Shown: piece after piece, positions 1 through 8,990 of the stretch
Layout of the letters: every line of letters starts with the position of its first letter
Numbering within the stretch: position 1 is the first letter of the stretch
NCBI GenBank assembly: GCA_947585605.1
Contig: CANPXC010000002.1
Location: 1 to 38,862, forward strand
Origin: Candidatus Gastranaerophilales bacterium
GTDB taxonomy: Bacteria; Cyanobacteriota; Vampirovibrionia; Gastranaerophilales; Gastranaerophilaceae
DNA: 38,862 bases
Direction of reading: 5' to 3'
Notes under the pieces: model-generated
Databases searched by the model: none
Told to the model about the DNA's origin: nothing
Seen by the model: only the letters and a program-made list of their open reading frames with translations
Program-made: the position numbers and the translations under genes

Positions 1-849
1 GAAATTGATTTCGCTAATCTGACGCTTGCCGATAAGTGGATTTTAAACAAATTAAATGAAACCGCAAAAGAAACAAATGAAAATATTGAAAATTACAGAA
101 TAGGCGAAATGGCACACACATTATATGACTTCTTCTGGAATTATTATTGCGATTGGTATGTGGAAATAGCAAAAATTCAGCTTCAGGATGAAGAATTAAA
201 ACCTAATACTCAAAGAGTTTTAAGATATGTTCTTGATATGACCTTAAGACTGCTTCATCCTGTTATGCCTCATATCACGGAAGCTATATGGCAACTGCTT
301 CCCAAAAATACGGATGTAAAAGCCATTATGCTTAGCAAGTTCCCCGTTTATGAAAAAGAATTGGAATTTAAACAGGAAAATATCCAAATGGAACTTGTTT
401 TTGAAACCATAAAATCTTTAAGAAACGTCCGCCAAAGCTTTAATATCCCCGTTTCAACAAAAGTTAATATTGAAATACTTGCAGCAAGCGGCGAAGAAGA
501 AATTTTTAAAAAGGTTGAAGCATACATTCACCGCTTAGCAAGGGTTGAAGATATAAAATATGTTGATGAAACACATAAAACCGAAAAACAATCTGCTTCT
601 ACCGTTGTAAGCAACTCAAAAATCATTATTCCTCTTGCCGGTTTAATCGATTTAAATGAGGAAATTAAACGACAGAATAAAAAGCTTGAAAAACTTATAA
701 ATGAAAAAAACAGTCTGCTCGCAAGGGTAAACAATGAAAAGTTCATGGCTAACGCAAAACCTGAGTTGATTGAACAGACCAAAAACAGAATAGAAGAAAT
801 AACAGTTCAGGAAAATGCCGTTAACGCTTTGATTTTGTCATTGAAGTAA
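1..849 (+). CDS. valS: Valyl-tRNA synthetase, C-terminal part (5' truncated by window edge)
   Basis: Frame +1 is open from base 1 (EIDFANLTLADKWILNKLNET...YDFFWNYYCDWYVEIAK...HPVMPHITEAIWQLLP...) and ends in the ValS-type C-terminal coiled coil (LIDLNEEIKRQNKKLEKL...). Confidence 0.93.
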   Translation, partial: EIDFANLTLADKWILNKLNETAKETNENIENYRIGEMAHTLYDFFWNYYCDWYVEIAKIQLQDEELKPNTQRVLRYVLDMTLRLLHPVMPHITEAIWQLLPKNTDVKAIMLSKFPVYEKELEFKQENIQMELVFETIKSLRNVRQSFNIPVSTKVNIEILAASGEEEIFKKVEAYIHRLARVEDIKYVDETHKTEKQSASTVVSNSKIIIPLAGLIDLNEEIKRQNKKLEKLINEKNSLLARVNNEKFMANAKPELIEQTKNRIEEITVQENAVNALILSLK

Positions 850-862
850 AAGGATAATATTA

Positions 863-1768
863 TTGAAAATTACAAAAATAATTATTATTAATTTAGTTTT
901 ATCTATAATTTTTATAATTATTTTGGATTTTATATGCGGCTGTATAATGATGAGCCGCATAGGAGTAGCACCAGGCAAATTAATTTCGGAAATATACAGA
1001 AATAAATTTGCTGAAACGAATTACAGAAAACATGATGGCGGGTTGTGGTACATCAAAGAAAATTACATTGCCCAAGCCGGCAACAAAAAACCTGAAATTA
1101 TATTAATCGGATGTTCTTTCACCTACGGCGACGGATTAGAAAGAAAAGACGCATTTTACAGCGTTTTAAGCAGATATACAAACAGAACCGTATATAATTT
1201 TGGGATTTCTGGCCAAGGTCCGCAAGAATTCCTTTATGTATTAAAAGATGAAAATATATATAAATTATTACACGATACAAATAATACGGAATACGTTATA
1301 TACACCTACATCCCGGATCATAAACGAAGAATATATTCTACCGGCAGGTTTCCTTTAGGCGCAGAATTTTACCTTAAAAACGGTGAATTAAAAACAGATA
1401 ATCACGACGGACTAAAAATTTTATTCTGTTATCTTTATAAAACGTATAAGAATTTATATTGGTTAATAAGCAATTATTTTGATTTAGACTGGAAATTATT
1501 TGAAATATATTTAAATGAAATGTATAAAGAAACTCAAAAACACTTAAAAAACAAAGATAAAAAAACAAAATTTGTTGTATTGGTTTATGAGAAATCGTTT
1601 AAAAAAGATAAGTGGGATAAAATAAATAATGAAAATATAATAGTTATTGATTTAAATACATTAATACCGGATTTAAATAATGAAGAATACAAATTACCTG
1701 ACAGACATCCGAGTAAACAAGCGTGGGAAAGAATTGTTCCGGCTATTTCGGAAAAATTAAATCTTTAA
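863..1768 (+). CDS. Membrane-anchored SGNH/GDSL-like hydrolase or acyltransferase (paralog 1)
   Basis: N-terminal TM helix, block I-like GCSFTYGDG, C-terminal DRHPSKQAW (block V-like DxxH); TTG start preceded by AAAGGA; same architecture as 7804..8793 and 38338..38862. Confidence 0.7.
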   Translation: MKITKIIIINLVLSIIFIIILDFICGCIMMSRIGVAPGKLISEIYRNKFAETNYRKHDGGLWYIKENYIAQAGNKKPEIILIGCSFTYGDGLERKDAFYSVLSRYTNRTVYNFGISGQGPQEFLYVLKDENIYKLLHDTNNTEYVIYTYIPDHKRRIYSTGRFPLGAEFYLKNGELKTDNHDGLKILFCYLYKTYKNLYWLISNYFDLDWKLFEIYLNEMYKETQKHLKNKDKKTKFVVLVYEKSFKKDKWDKINNENIIVIDLNTLIPDLNNEEYKLPDRHPSKQAWERIVPAISEKLNL

Positions 1769-1828
1769 TTATTGAAAAAAAATAAAAAAATTGATAATAT
1801 TAGATATAGGTAGATAGAAAGGTCTAAT

Positions 1829-2764
1829 ATGAGTGAGATTTATACATTATATACCAGGTCCAATTTTGACGGTTTGGTATGTGCTTCATTGCTGAAAGAA
1901 ATTGGTTTAATAGAAGAAGTAAAATTTGTACACCCTAAAGATGTACAAGCCGGAAAAATTCAATTAACGGAAAATGATATAACAGCAAGTCTGCCATATT
2001 CAACAGGTGTTTATATGGCATTTGACCACCATTCAAGCGAAGCGGTCAGAACAAAAGACGTTAAAAATAATTATATTATAGAACCTGCAGCACCTTCAAG
2101 TGCCAGAATTATTTATGAATACTTCGGAGGCTCTGACAGATTTTCTTCCAATCTCCATGATTTAATGGAAGCGGTAGATAGAGCAGATTGCACAAGCTTT
2201 TCTCAAGAAGATATTTTAAACCCGTCAGGCTGGGTGCTTCTTAATTACTTAATGGACCCCAGAACAGGTTTGGGAAGATTTAAACACTTTAATATTTCCA
2301 ATTACAACTTGATGTTAAAACTTGTTGATTTATGCGCTCAAAAACCTATTAATGAAATTATGGAAGACCCTGATGTAAGAGAAAGAGTGCAATTGTATTT
2401 CGATGAACAAGATAAATTTAAAGAACAAATTCAAAAATGCACTTATTTAGACGGGGATATTGCCATACTTGATATCAGAAAAGAAAATATTATACACGTA
2501 GGTAACAGATTTATGATTTATGCTCTGTTCCCTAAATGTAATATTTCAATTCATGAATTTTACGGAAAACAAAATCAAAATACGGTATTCGCGGTCGGTA
2601 AATCTATTATAAATCGTTCCTGCCCTATAGATGTAGGTGCTATGATGTATGAATACGCCGGCGGCGGGCATGTTAATGCCGGTACTTGCCAAGTAGACAA
2701 TGATAAAGCTGATGATACGCGCGCAAGTTTAATATCAAAAATTAAATCTTTAAATACACACTAA
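1829..2764 (+). CDS. DHH-family phosphoesterase / exopolyphosphatase-like protein
   Basis: N-terminal SNFDGLVCASLL, DHH motif (MAFDHHSSE), C-terminal GGGHVNAGTCQV typical of DHH/DHHA1 proteins. Confidence 0.8.
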   Translation: MSEIYTLYTRSNFDGLVCASLLKEIGLIEEVKFVHPKDVQAGKIQLTENDITASLPYSTGVYMAFDHHSSEAVRTKDVKNNYIIEPAAPSSARIIYEYFGGSDRFSSNLHDLMEAVDRADCTSFSQEDILNPSGWVLLNYLMDPRTGLGRFKHFNISNYNLMLKLVDLCAQKPINEIMEDPDVRERVQLYFDEQDKFKEQIQKCTYLDGDIAILDIRKENIIHVGNRFMIYALFPKCNISIHEFYGKQNQNTVFAVGKSIINRSCPIDVGAMMYEYAGGGHVNAGTCQVDNDKADDTRASLISKIKSLNTH

Positions 2765-2790
2765 AAAAGGAGCTAAATAGCTCCTTTTTT
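2763..2790. terminator. Bidirectional intrinsic terminator between convergent genes
   Basis: AAAAAAGGAGCTAAATAGCTCCTTTTTT: hairpin with A-tract and T-tract, between 1829..2764 (+) and 2789..3166 (-). Confidence 0.85.
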
Positions 2791-3166
2791 ATTCCTTGCA
2801 CTCTATAAGTTTCTTCTCCGTTAAAAATTTCCCCTCATTCTCTATCCATACTTGACTTGTGGTATTAATATTTTGTTCAACCGTTTCTTTTCTTAATATG
2901 GCATAATTAATATCAGTGAAATTAATGTTATCAAGTTCTTGAATATAATAATTTTCACTTCCGCAATTATGACAAAATTTAGAATCAGGAACAATTTTAT
3001 CAAGTTCGAGATGTGAAACTCTTTTAATATTACAGCAGCTGCACCTGACTATATACCATTTGTTACGTACCAATGCACCGCAATCGGGACAGTATGCTTC
3101 GTCCACGGCCGGACTTACGTGTTTATGAGAACATTCGCATTTTTGTTTTAGAAAATCAAGCAACAT
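2789..3166 (-). CDS. Hypothetical zinc-ribbon protein
   Basis: Three CxxC pairs (CPDC, CSCC, CHNC) plus N-terminal CECSH. Confidence 0.6.
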   Translation of the reverse strand: MLLDFLKQKCECSHKHVSPAVDEAYCPDCGALVRNKWYIVRCSCCNIKRVSHLELDKIVPDSKFCHNCGSENYYIQELDNINFTDINYAILRKETVEQNINTTSQVWIENEGKFLTEKKLIECKE

Positions 3167-3338
3167 ACTTTTTTTATAATTAAATTTTTTTTTAAGTCAA
3201 GTTCACAAAAAATAAAAAATAGCAATATTCTCTCTTATTTATAATTTTTTACATATGCAGAGGAACAAAATATAATAAATTTTGAAAATGACAATGATAA
3301 TTTAATGCCGGTATTTACGGCAATGGGTATGAAAAAAG

Positions 3339-6300
3339 TTAATCCAAAGAGAAAATATCCTGCAGGTCGGCATAAGTGAGAGTTTTACCGATGTTTCTAT
3401 CTACGCTGATAACGGAGTCGACCAAATTTCTCTTATCCTGTTTAAGTTTTTGAATTTTTTCTTCAACAGTATTTTTTGTAATTAAGCGGTAAACAAATAC
3501 TTTTTTAGTTTGCCCTATACGATAAGCACGGTCGGTTGCCTGATCTTCAACAGCAGGGTTCCACCAAGGGTCATAATGGATGACATAATCCGCACCCGTC
3601 AAATTCAATCCCGTACCGCCGGCTTTTAAGCTGACTAAGAAAATAGGTATTGTTTCATCCGTATTAAAGCGTTCGACAACCTCTTGACGATTTTTGGTTG
3701 AGCCTGTTAAGTATTCGTGTTTTATGCCTTCTTTTGTCAGCCATTCTTTTACTATATCAAGCATATCAACAAATTGCGAGAATAATAATATTCTGTGACC
3801 TTCGGAGATAATTTCCTCCAGCATTGATTTTAACTGCTCAAACTTACCTGAGGTTTCTATGCCTTTTTTATTTTCTTTATCATACAGCCTTGGGTGGCAG
3901 CAGATTTGACGCAGTCTTAACAATGCTGAGAATATGCTCATGCGGCTCTTTTCAAGTCCGTTTTCGGCAATGGATTTGAACAATTCTTCTTTTGTTGAAT
4001 CCAATACTTCAAGATAAAAGTCTTTTTGTTCGGGCGTAAGTTCACAGTATGCAATGTTTTCAACTTTATCCGGTAAGTCTTTCGCAACATCTCTTTTCAT
4101 ACGTCTTAAAATGAACGGATAAATTTGTGATTTTAAACGTTTTTCTACTATTTTTTCACCCCTGTCTACAATCGGAGTAACATACCTGTAATTAAATTCC
4201 GATAAACTAAGCAAAAATCCGGGCATTAAGAAATCAAACACGCTCCAAAGCTCTTCAAGTTTATTCTCGATAGGAGTACCTGAAAGTGCCAGTTTATGCT
4301 GGCCGTTCAGCAATTTTATTGATTTTGCCGTTATGGATTCGGGGTTTTTTATATTTTGTGATTCATCCAATATAATATAGCGGAATTCATATTTTTTAAG
4401 TTTTTCAATATCACGTCTTATAAGTGCATAGCTGGTAATAATGATATCGTATTTCGGTATATCTTTAAAATGTTCTTTTCTTTCCATACCGCTTAATTTA
4501 AGACACTTCAAGGAAGGAATAAATTTTTGGACTTCATTTTCCCAGTTAAACACAACGGAAGTAGGACAAACGACCAAATTTGGAGCTTTTTTATCCTTCT
4601 CTTTCGCTTTTTGCAAGAGAGTCAATGCCTGCAATGTTTTACCAAGCCCCATATCATCCGCCAAAATACCGTTAAGTCCGTATTTATATAAGAACCAAAG
4701 CCAGCTGAACCCTTTATATTGATATTCTCTTAATTCCGCATTAATTCCTTTCGGCAGAGGCGCATTATCCATAGTTGAAAATGTTGAAATCTGCTTCCAA
4801 AATGCCGAAAATCTGCGGCTCATTTTAAGTTTAAATCCTAAGTTCTGCATTTCGGAAAGCAAACCGGCTCTAAATGTTTTTACAATATATTTATTGTCTT
4901 CATTTTTATAAACATCAAACGTATTAAACGATTTTAAAATAGCGAATATATCTTGCCCCGGTACTTCAACAAATCCGTAATTTTTGACCCTTAAATACTT
5001 GTCGCCTTCAACTATCAAATTATAAATTTCATCAAAAGAAATTTCTTCATCGCCTACTCTGCCGTATAAATTGACTTCAAAACTATCCGTAGAATCAATA
5101 GCAAAATCAATATCCGCAACCATTTCAAACGGTTTGGGTGATAATTTGAAAAAGCTCATATCATCTTTTTCTTCAAACTTCCAGCCTTCTCCTGCCCGTT
5201 TTAGGTAGTAATTGTAGAAATCTATGGCATTTTCTTTCTCAATAGCAAGATTATTTGTCTGCATTGGAGCAAATTTGCATGCCAAAAGCATTTGATATGC
5301 GCGTTCTTCGTGCGCAATATTCCGTTTAACCCAATATAATAAATCTTCTTTCGGTTTTTTAATTGTTACATAAGGACTTTTTGAAGCGGATTTTGAATAT
5401 GCAACTCTTGTTCCGTCATAATCAAATTCCAGCTCCGCTTTTAAGGCACCGTCATAATCAAGTCCCATTGTTACAACGTTAAGCGGAGGTCTTTGTTCCA
5501 AAGTCAATTTATCTATAATTTCAGACACTTCGCACGGGATTAATTCTCTTAATTTAGGCAGTTCTTCATATAAAAATTTAGCACCGTCCGCGTCTTTAAC
5601 ATCCGTAAATGTAGATTTTATAAGCGTTTGAGGCAGTGAAGAAAGTGCAATATTTATCGGGAATATTTTATTTTTATATCTTCCCCATTTTAATTGTCTT
5701 GAGAAATATCTTACTTCTTCAAACGGAATTATATCGTCCTTATCAGGTCTTTGCCAGTATAAAGATAACAAAACATTTCCCACCATTGAAAAATTAACTG
5801 CCATGGAAAGTTTCCATTCTTCGCCGCAGAAAACGAGTTTATCTTTTGTCTTTCCGTCAATAACGTCATCTGCCTTGGCGAGCAGCTGAAAAAACCCGTC
5901 AAATTTGGCTATCGGAATATCATACCAGCCTGCTTTTTTGTCCAGCCTTGAATTTTTCATTAATTGTTGAAAAATTGCCAATTCAATTTTTTGAGAATTA
6001 TTTAGTTCAAAATTTTCATCACTGCGCTGAGCTGCAATTACCGCCTTTAACAGCGCTTCTATATCGCGGATTACTTTTCCTGTATTTCTGTCCATAACCA
6101 GTATAGAAAAGAAATTTTGACGTCTTTTGGCATTAAAATGAAAAACATACCCGCCCTGCGGATTTTCATTCATTTGCGTTTCACTGTCCGAATAATCCGG
6201 TTTAATTTTATATCTGCGTTCCAAAAATTCATCATACACGTGTTCATTTATTGCCTTAAATGCAACAGCTATTGCGTGTTTGCACCATTTTTCTTTTAAA

Positions 6301-6515
6301 GGACACGAACAAGAAGGCTCAACTCCATTCTTTTTAAATTTGAGTTCAACATCATAAAAAGATTTAAAATTTCCTTTTACTTTTGCTTTAACACCTGTTT
6401 TTCCCGCTTCAAAAGTTTCCACCTGTTCTTTTTGGTGGTACTCATAACCGCGCCTCCAGCTCCCCGGAGTAGAGTTATCTTTTAAATACTTAAAATTAAA
6501 GTTACAACCTGTCAT
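3339..6515 (-). CDS. SNF2-family DEAD/DEAH-box helicase with N-terminal SWIM zinc finger
   Basis: Walker A DDMGLGKTLQAL, DESQNIKN box, LSGTPIENKLEELWS, GGTGLNLTGADYVIHYDPWWNPAVEDQATDRAYRIGQ; SWIM motif CSCPLKEKWCKH. Confidence 0.95.
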   Translation of the reverse strand: MTGCNFNFKYLKDNSTPGSWRRGYEYHQKEQVETFEAGKTGVKAKVKGNFKSFYDVELKFKKNGVEPSCSCPLKEKWCKHAIAVAFKAINEHVYDEFLERRYKIKPDYSDSETQMNENPQGGYVFHFNAKRRQNFFSILVMDRNTGKVIRDIEALLKAVIAAQRSDENFELNNSQKIELAIFQQLMKNSRLDKKAGWYDIPIAKFDGFFQLLAKADDVIDGKTKDKLVFCGEEWKLSMAVNFSMVGNVLLSLYWQRPDKDDIIPFEEVRYFSRQLKWGRYKNKIFPINIALSSLPQTLIKSTFTDVKDADGAKFLYEELPKLRELIPCEVSEIIDKLTLEQRPPLNVVTMGLDYDGALKAELEFDYDGTRVAYSKSASKSPYVTIKKPKEDLLYWVKRNIAHEERAYQMLLACKFAPMQTNNLAIEKENAIDFYNYYLKRAGEGWKFEEKDDMSFFKLSPKPFEMVADIDFAIDSTDSFEVNLYGRVGDEEISFDEIYNLIVEGDKYLRVKNYGFVEVPGQDIFAILKSFNTFDVYKNEDNKYIVKTFRAGLLSEMQNLGFKLKMSRRFSAFWKQISTFSTMDNAPLPKGINAELREYQYKGFSWLWFLYKYGLNGILADDMGLGKTLQALTLLQKAKEKDKKAPNLVVCPTSVVFNWENEVQKFIPSLKCLKLSGMERKEHFKDIPKYDIIITSYALIRRDIEKLKKYEFRYIILDESQNIKNPESITAKSIKLLNGQHKLALSGTPIENKLEELWSVFDFLMPGFLLSLSEFNYRYVTPIVDRGEKIVEKRLKSQIYPFILRRMKRDVAKDLPDKVENIAYCELTPEQKDFYLEVLDSTKEELFKSIAENGLEKSRMSIFSALLRLRQICCHPRLYDKENKKGIETSGKFEQLKSMLEEIISEGHRILLFSQFVDMLDIVKEWLTKEGIKHEYLTGSTKNRQEVVERFNTDETIPIFLVSLKAGGTGLNLTGADYVIHYDPWWNPAVEDQATDRAYRIGQTKKVFVYRLITKNTVEEKIQKLKQDKRNLVDSVISVDRNIGKTLTYADLQDIFSLD

Positions 6516-6668
6516 GAAATCTCTTTAGTAACTCTGCAAAAAAATATTTAATTAATTAAATATTTAGCAGAAACAACTTATAATCTGTTCACAAGAATTA
6601 TTATACTTAAAATAAAAAAATTGGCAAGTATATATTATATTTTGGGGACTTATATCTTCAAAGTTAAA

Positions 6669-7616
6669 CTATTTCTTAAATATTTCTTTGTATAATTTTA
6701 TTCTGTTTTCCATAGTTTCATTTAAAAACATATAAGCTTTGTGATATCTGTTATCATATTGAGAAATACCAAATCTTGCAGGATTATACAAATGTCTTGC
6801 CCCCTGTTCATCAGAAACAAATTTATCTTTTGTCAAATCGTTTCTTACAAAGAAAGCATTAACTCCGCTTGTTGATGTGCCGACTAAATTATAACCGTAT
6901 TTTTTTAATAAATGATAAAATGCCGATAAACTTGCCCCCTGACAATTATCGCCCTTCCAGCACCAATCCTCTTTATATTCCATTACCCAATCCGTTGAAG
7001 TATCGTTTGCATCATGTGAAGGAGGAATAAGTGAGTTATATTCCGTACATATAACTCTCGGATTAACATATTTTTCATCCAATATAGATTTTAAAACATG
7101 CCAATCATTCCCGTCTATATCAACACTTAAAAAGTCAATTTCTCCGCCAAAATTGTGTTTTTTGAAGATTTGATTAATATTTTCTTTTGTTATAAAAGCT
7201 TGTTCTAATTTTAAATATCCATTTTTTATAGGAGTGGCAAAAATTTTATTTATCTCGTTAATATGCTTTTGACCGGCTTCAATCCATAAACCGTTCCAAA
7301 GTGTTGTTAATAATAAATGTGAATTACATTGTAATCCGTTTTGTACTCCGAATTCTATAAATTTTTTATTAGTCAGACCAATTCTGTGAAAAATTTCATT
7401 TATAATTCCATCTTCATCATTTTGAGAGAACACCCTATATCCAAAACCTTCAAGATATAATTTATTTTTATACCTTTCTTCCAAATCTAAATCCCAAAAT
7501 TCCCCCCCCCTATTGATATTGGGCATTGTATTATTTTTTATGTCAGTTAGCAGTCTTTCTGTTGATTTGCCGGTAATTCTATTAAAAAATTTTTTTAAAC
7601 TCATTTTATCCTCCAT
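6669..7616 (-). CDS. FkbM-like / SAM-methyltransferase-like surface-glycan associated protein; contains poly-G tract
   Basis: IEFGVQNGLQCNSHLLL...WNGLWIEAG...IDFLSVDIDGNDWHVLKSIL resembles FkbM-type methyltransferase cores; G9 in the coding strand at 7502..7510. Confidence 0.55.
   Translation of the reverse strand: MEDKMSLKKFFNRITGKSTERLLTDIKNNTMPNINRGGEFWDLDLEERYKNKLYLEGFGYRVFSQNDEDGIINEIFHRIGLTNKKFIEFGVQNGLQCNSHLLLTTLWNGLWIEAGQKHINEINKIFATPIKNGYLKLEQAFITKENINQIFKKHNFGGEIDFLSVDIDGNDWHVLKSILDEKYVNPRVICTEYNSLIPPSHDANDTSTDWVMEYKEDWCWKGDNCQGASLSAFYHLLKKYGYNLVGTSTSGVNAFFVRNDLTKDKFVSDEQGARHLYNPARFGISQYDNRYHKAYMFLNETMENRIKLYKEIFKK
7502..7510 (-). repeat. Homopolymer G9 tract (C9 on + strand) within CDS
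   Basis: Read directly: aattCCCCCCCCCtattg on + strand; codes NRGGEF on the minus strand. Confidence 0.95.
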
Positions 7617-7803
7617 AATTTATAGTTAATTATATCACAAAAACTAATACGCTGTTAAAATCTACGTTCTATCCGCCCGTTGTTACGCTTTTTTTCGGCG
7701 GTTAATCCTCAATTGCTTTTATATTTCGTTTAATTTAGTTTGTTGATTTACTGAATTTTTTAATTGTAATCATTAGAATTTAGATTTAAAATAATATAAA
7801 ACA

Positions 7804-8793
7804 ATGAAGAAAAAACCATTTTTTAAAATACTATTATTTAATATTGTTCTATCAATAATGATTTTAATTATTGCGGAACTGTGTTTTTGTATTTATAATG
7901 CATATTCTGTTTCAAAACAGTTTTTAAAGATAAATAAAGAATATTTAAATATTCATACAAAAAATGCCCAAATAAAACTCTTTAAACGAATTTTAAAAGA
8001 AAATTTACTTGATTATATTAAAAATTCTTCATATTCATACTTCGATTCTAATGAATTTCGTATGCCTTCGATAATATCCGTTTCAAAAACAAATAAAAAT
8101 ATAGTTACAGCAGGCTGCTCATTTGCTTATGGAGCGGGACTTAATGACAATGAAACATTCTCGGCTGTTCTTTCAAAATATACTCATAGTAATGTTTATA
8201 ATATAGCAATCCCCGGTGCCTCCCCCAGAGAACTATTATATATATTAAGAAATCCCGAATTATTAGACAAATTAATTCCCCCAAAAAATATCCAATATTT
8301 TATTTATGTATATATTTACGACCATAAAAGACGATTATACAGCAATATGCGTCCGATAGTTCCTTTTTTTAAAACAGTAAAATATAATAACTTATCCCCC
8401 AAAAACCCCGAACAATATTATACGGGATTAAAATTCATTAAAATTCCGAACACAATTAATTCTTTTTATACTATTAAATATATAAATAATTTTTTATACA
8501 ATCATCAATATTTTAAAAACTCAAACATATTGTTAAACATGTACATAAAAGAAATCCATAAAGAAATTAAAAAAAATTTTGGCGATACTAAATTCGTAAT
8601 CTTTGTTTATAACAATGAAGGAAATGAAAACTTCCAAGAACTTGAAAATGACGGAATTATTATCATTAAATCATCAGATATATTAAAAGAAAATTTAAAT
8701 GATTTAAAATATAAAATCTATGATAAAGAACACCCTAACGCAAAAGCTTGGGAAGTTATTGTTCCGGCTTTTGCCAAAGAATTAAACCTTTAA
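7804..8793 (+). CDS. Membrane-anchored SGNH/GDSL-like protein (paralog 2)
   Basis: GCSFAYGAGLNDNETFSAVLSKYT and C-terminus KEHPNAKAWEVIVPAFAKELNL, closely matching DRHPSKQAWERIVPAISEKLNL of 863..1768; shared YDHKRRLYS motif. Confidence 0.7.
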   Translation: MKKKPFFKILLFNIVLSIMILIIAELCFCIYNAYSVSKQFLKINKEYLNIHTKNAQIKLFKRILKENLLDYIKNSSYSYFDSNEFRMPSIISVSKTNKNIVTAGCSFAYGAGLNDNETFSAVLSKYTHSNVYNIAIPGASPRELLYILRNPELLDKLIPPKNIQYFIYVYIYDHKRRLYSNMRPIVPFFKTVKYNNLSPKNPEQYYTGLKFIKIPNTINSFYTIKYINNFLYNHQYFKNSNILLNMYIKEIHKEIKKNFGDTKFVIFVYNNEGNENFQELENDGIIIIKSSDILKENLNDLKYKIYDKEHPNAKAWEVIVPAFAKELNL

Positions 8794-8990
8794 AAACCAT
8801 TAAATGATTTTAATTTGTAAAGCTGATAAAGTTAACCATAAAAACAAATAACCGCTATTTTTAAGGCAATTTTTGATTTATATTTACAAAATAAATATAA
8901 CTTTAAATACGATATTGTTAACAGCCTTGAAACTATTACGGACTCCGGTTTAGATATTCTGTTCAGGATTACAAAATCAATGAAATAAAC

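Noticed and set aside
3243-3386. Coding-like stretch YAEEQNIINFENDNDNLMPVFTAMGMKKVNPKRKYPAGRHK-stop on + strand
   Set aside because: No start codon or RBS, and its 3' half is antisense to the end of the helicase gene; possibly a gene remnant but not supportable.
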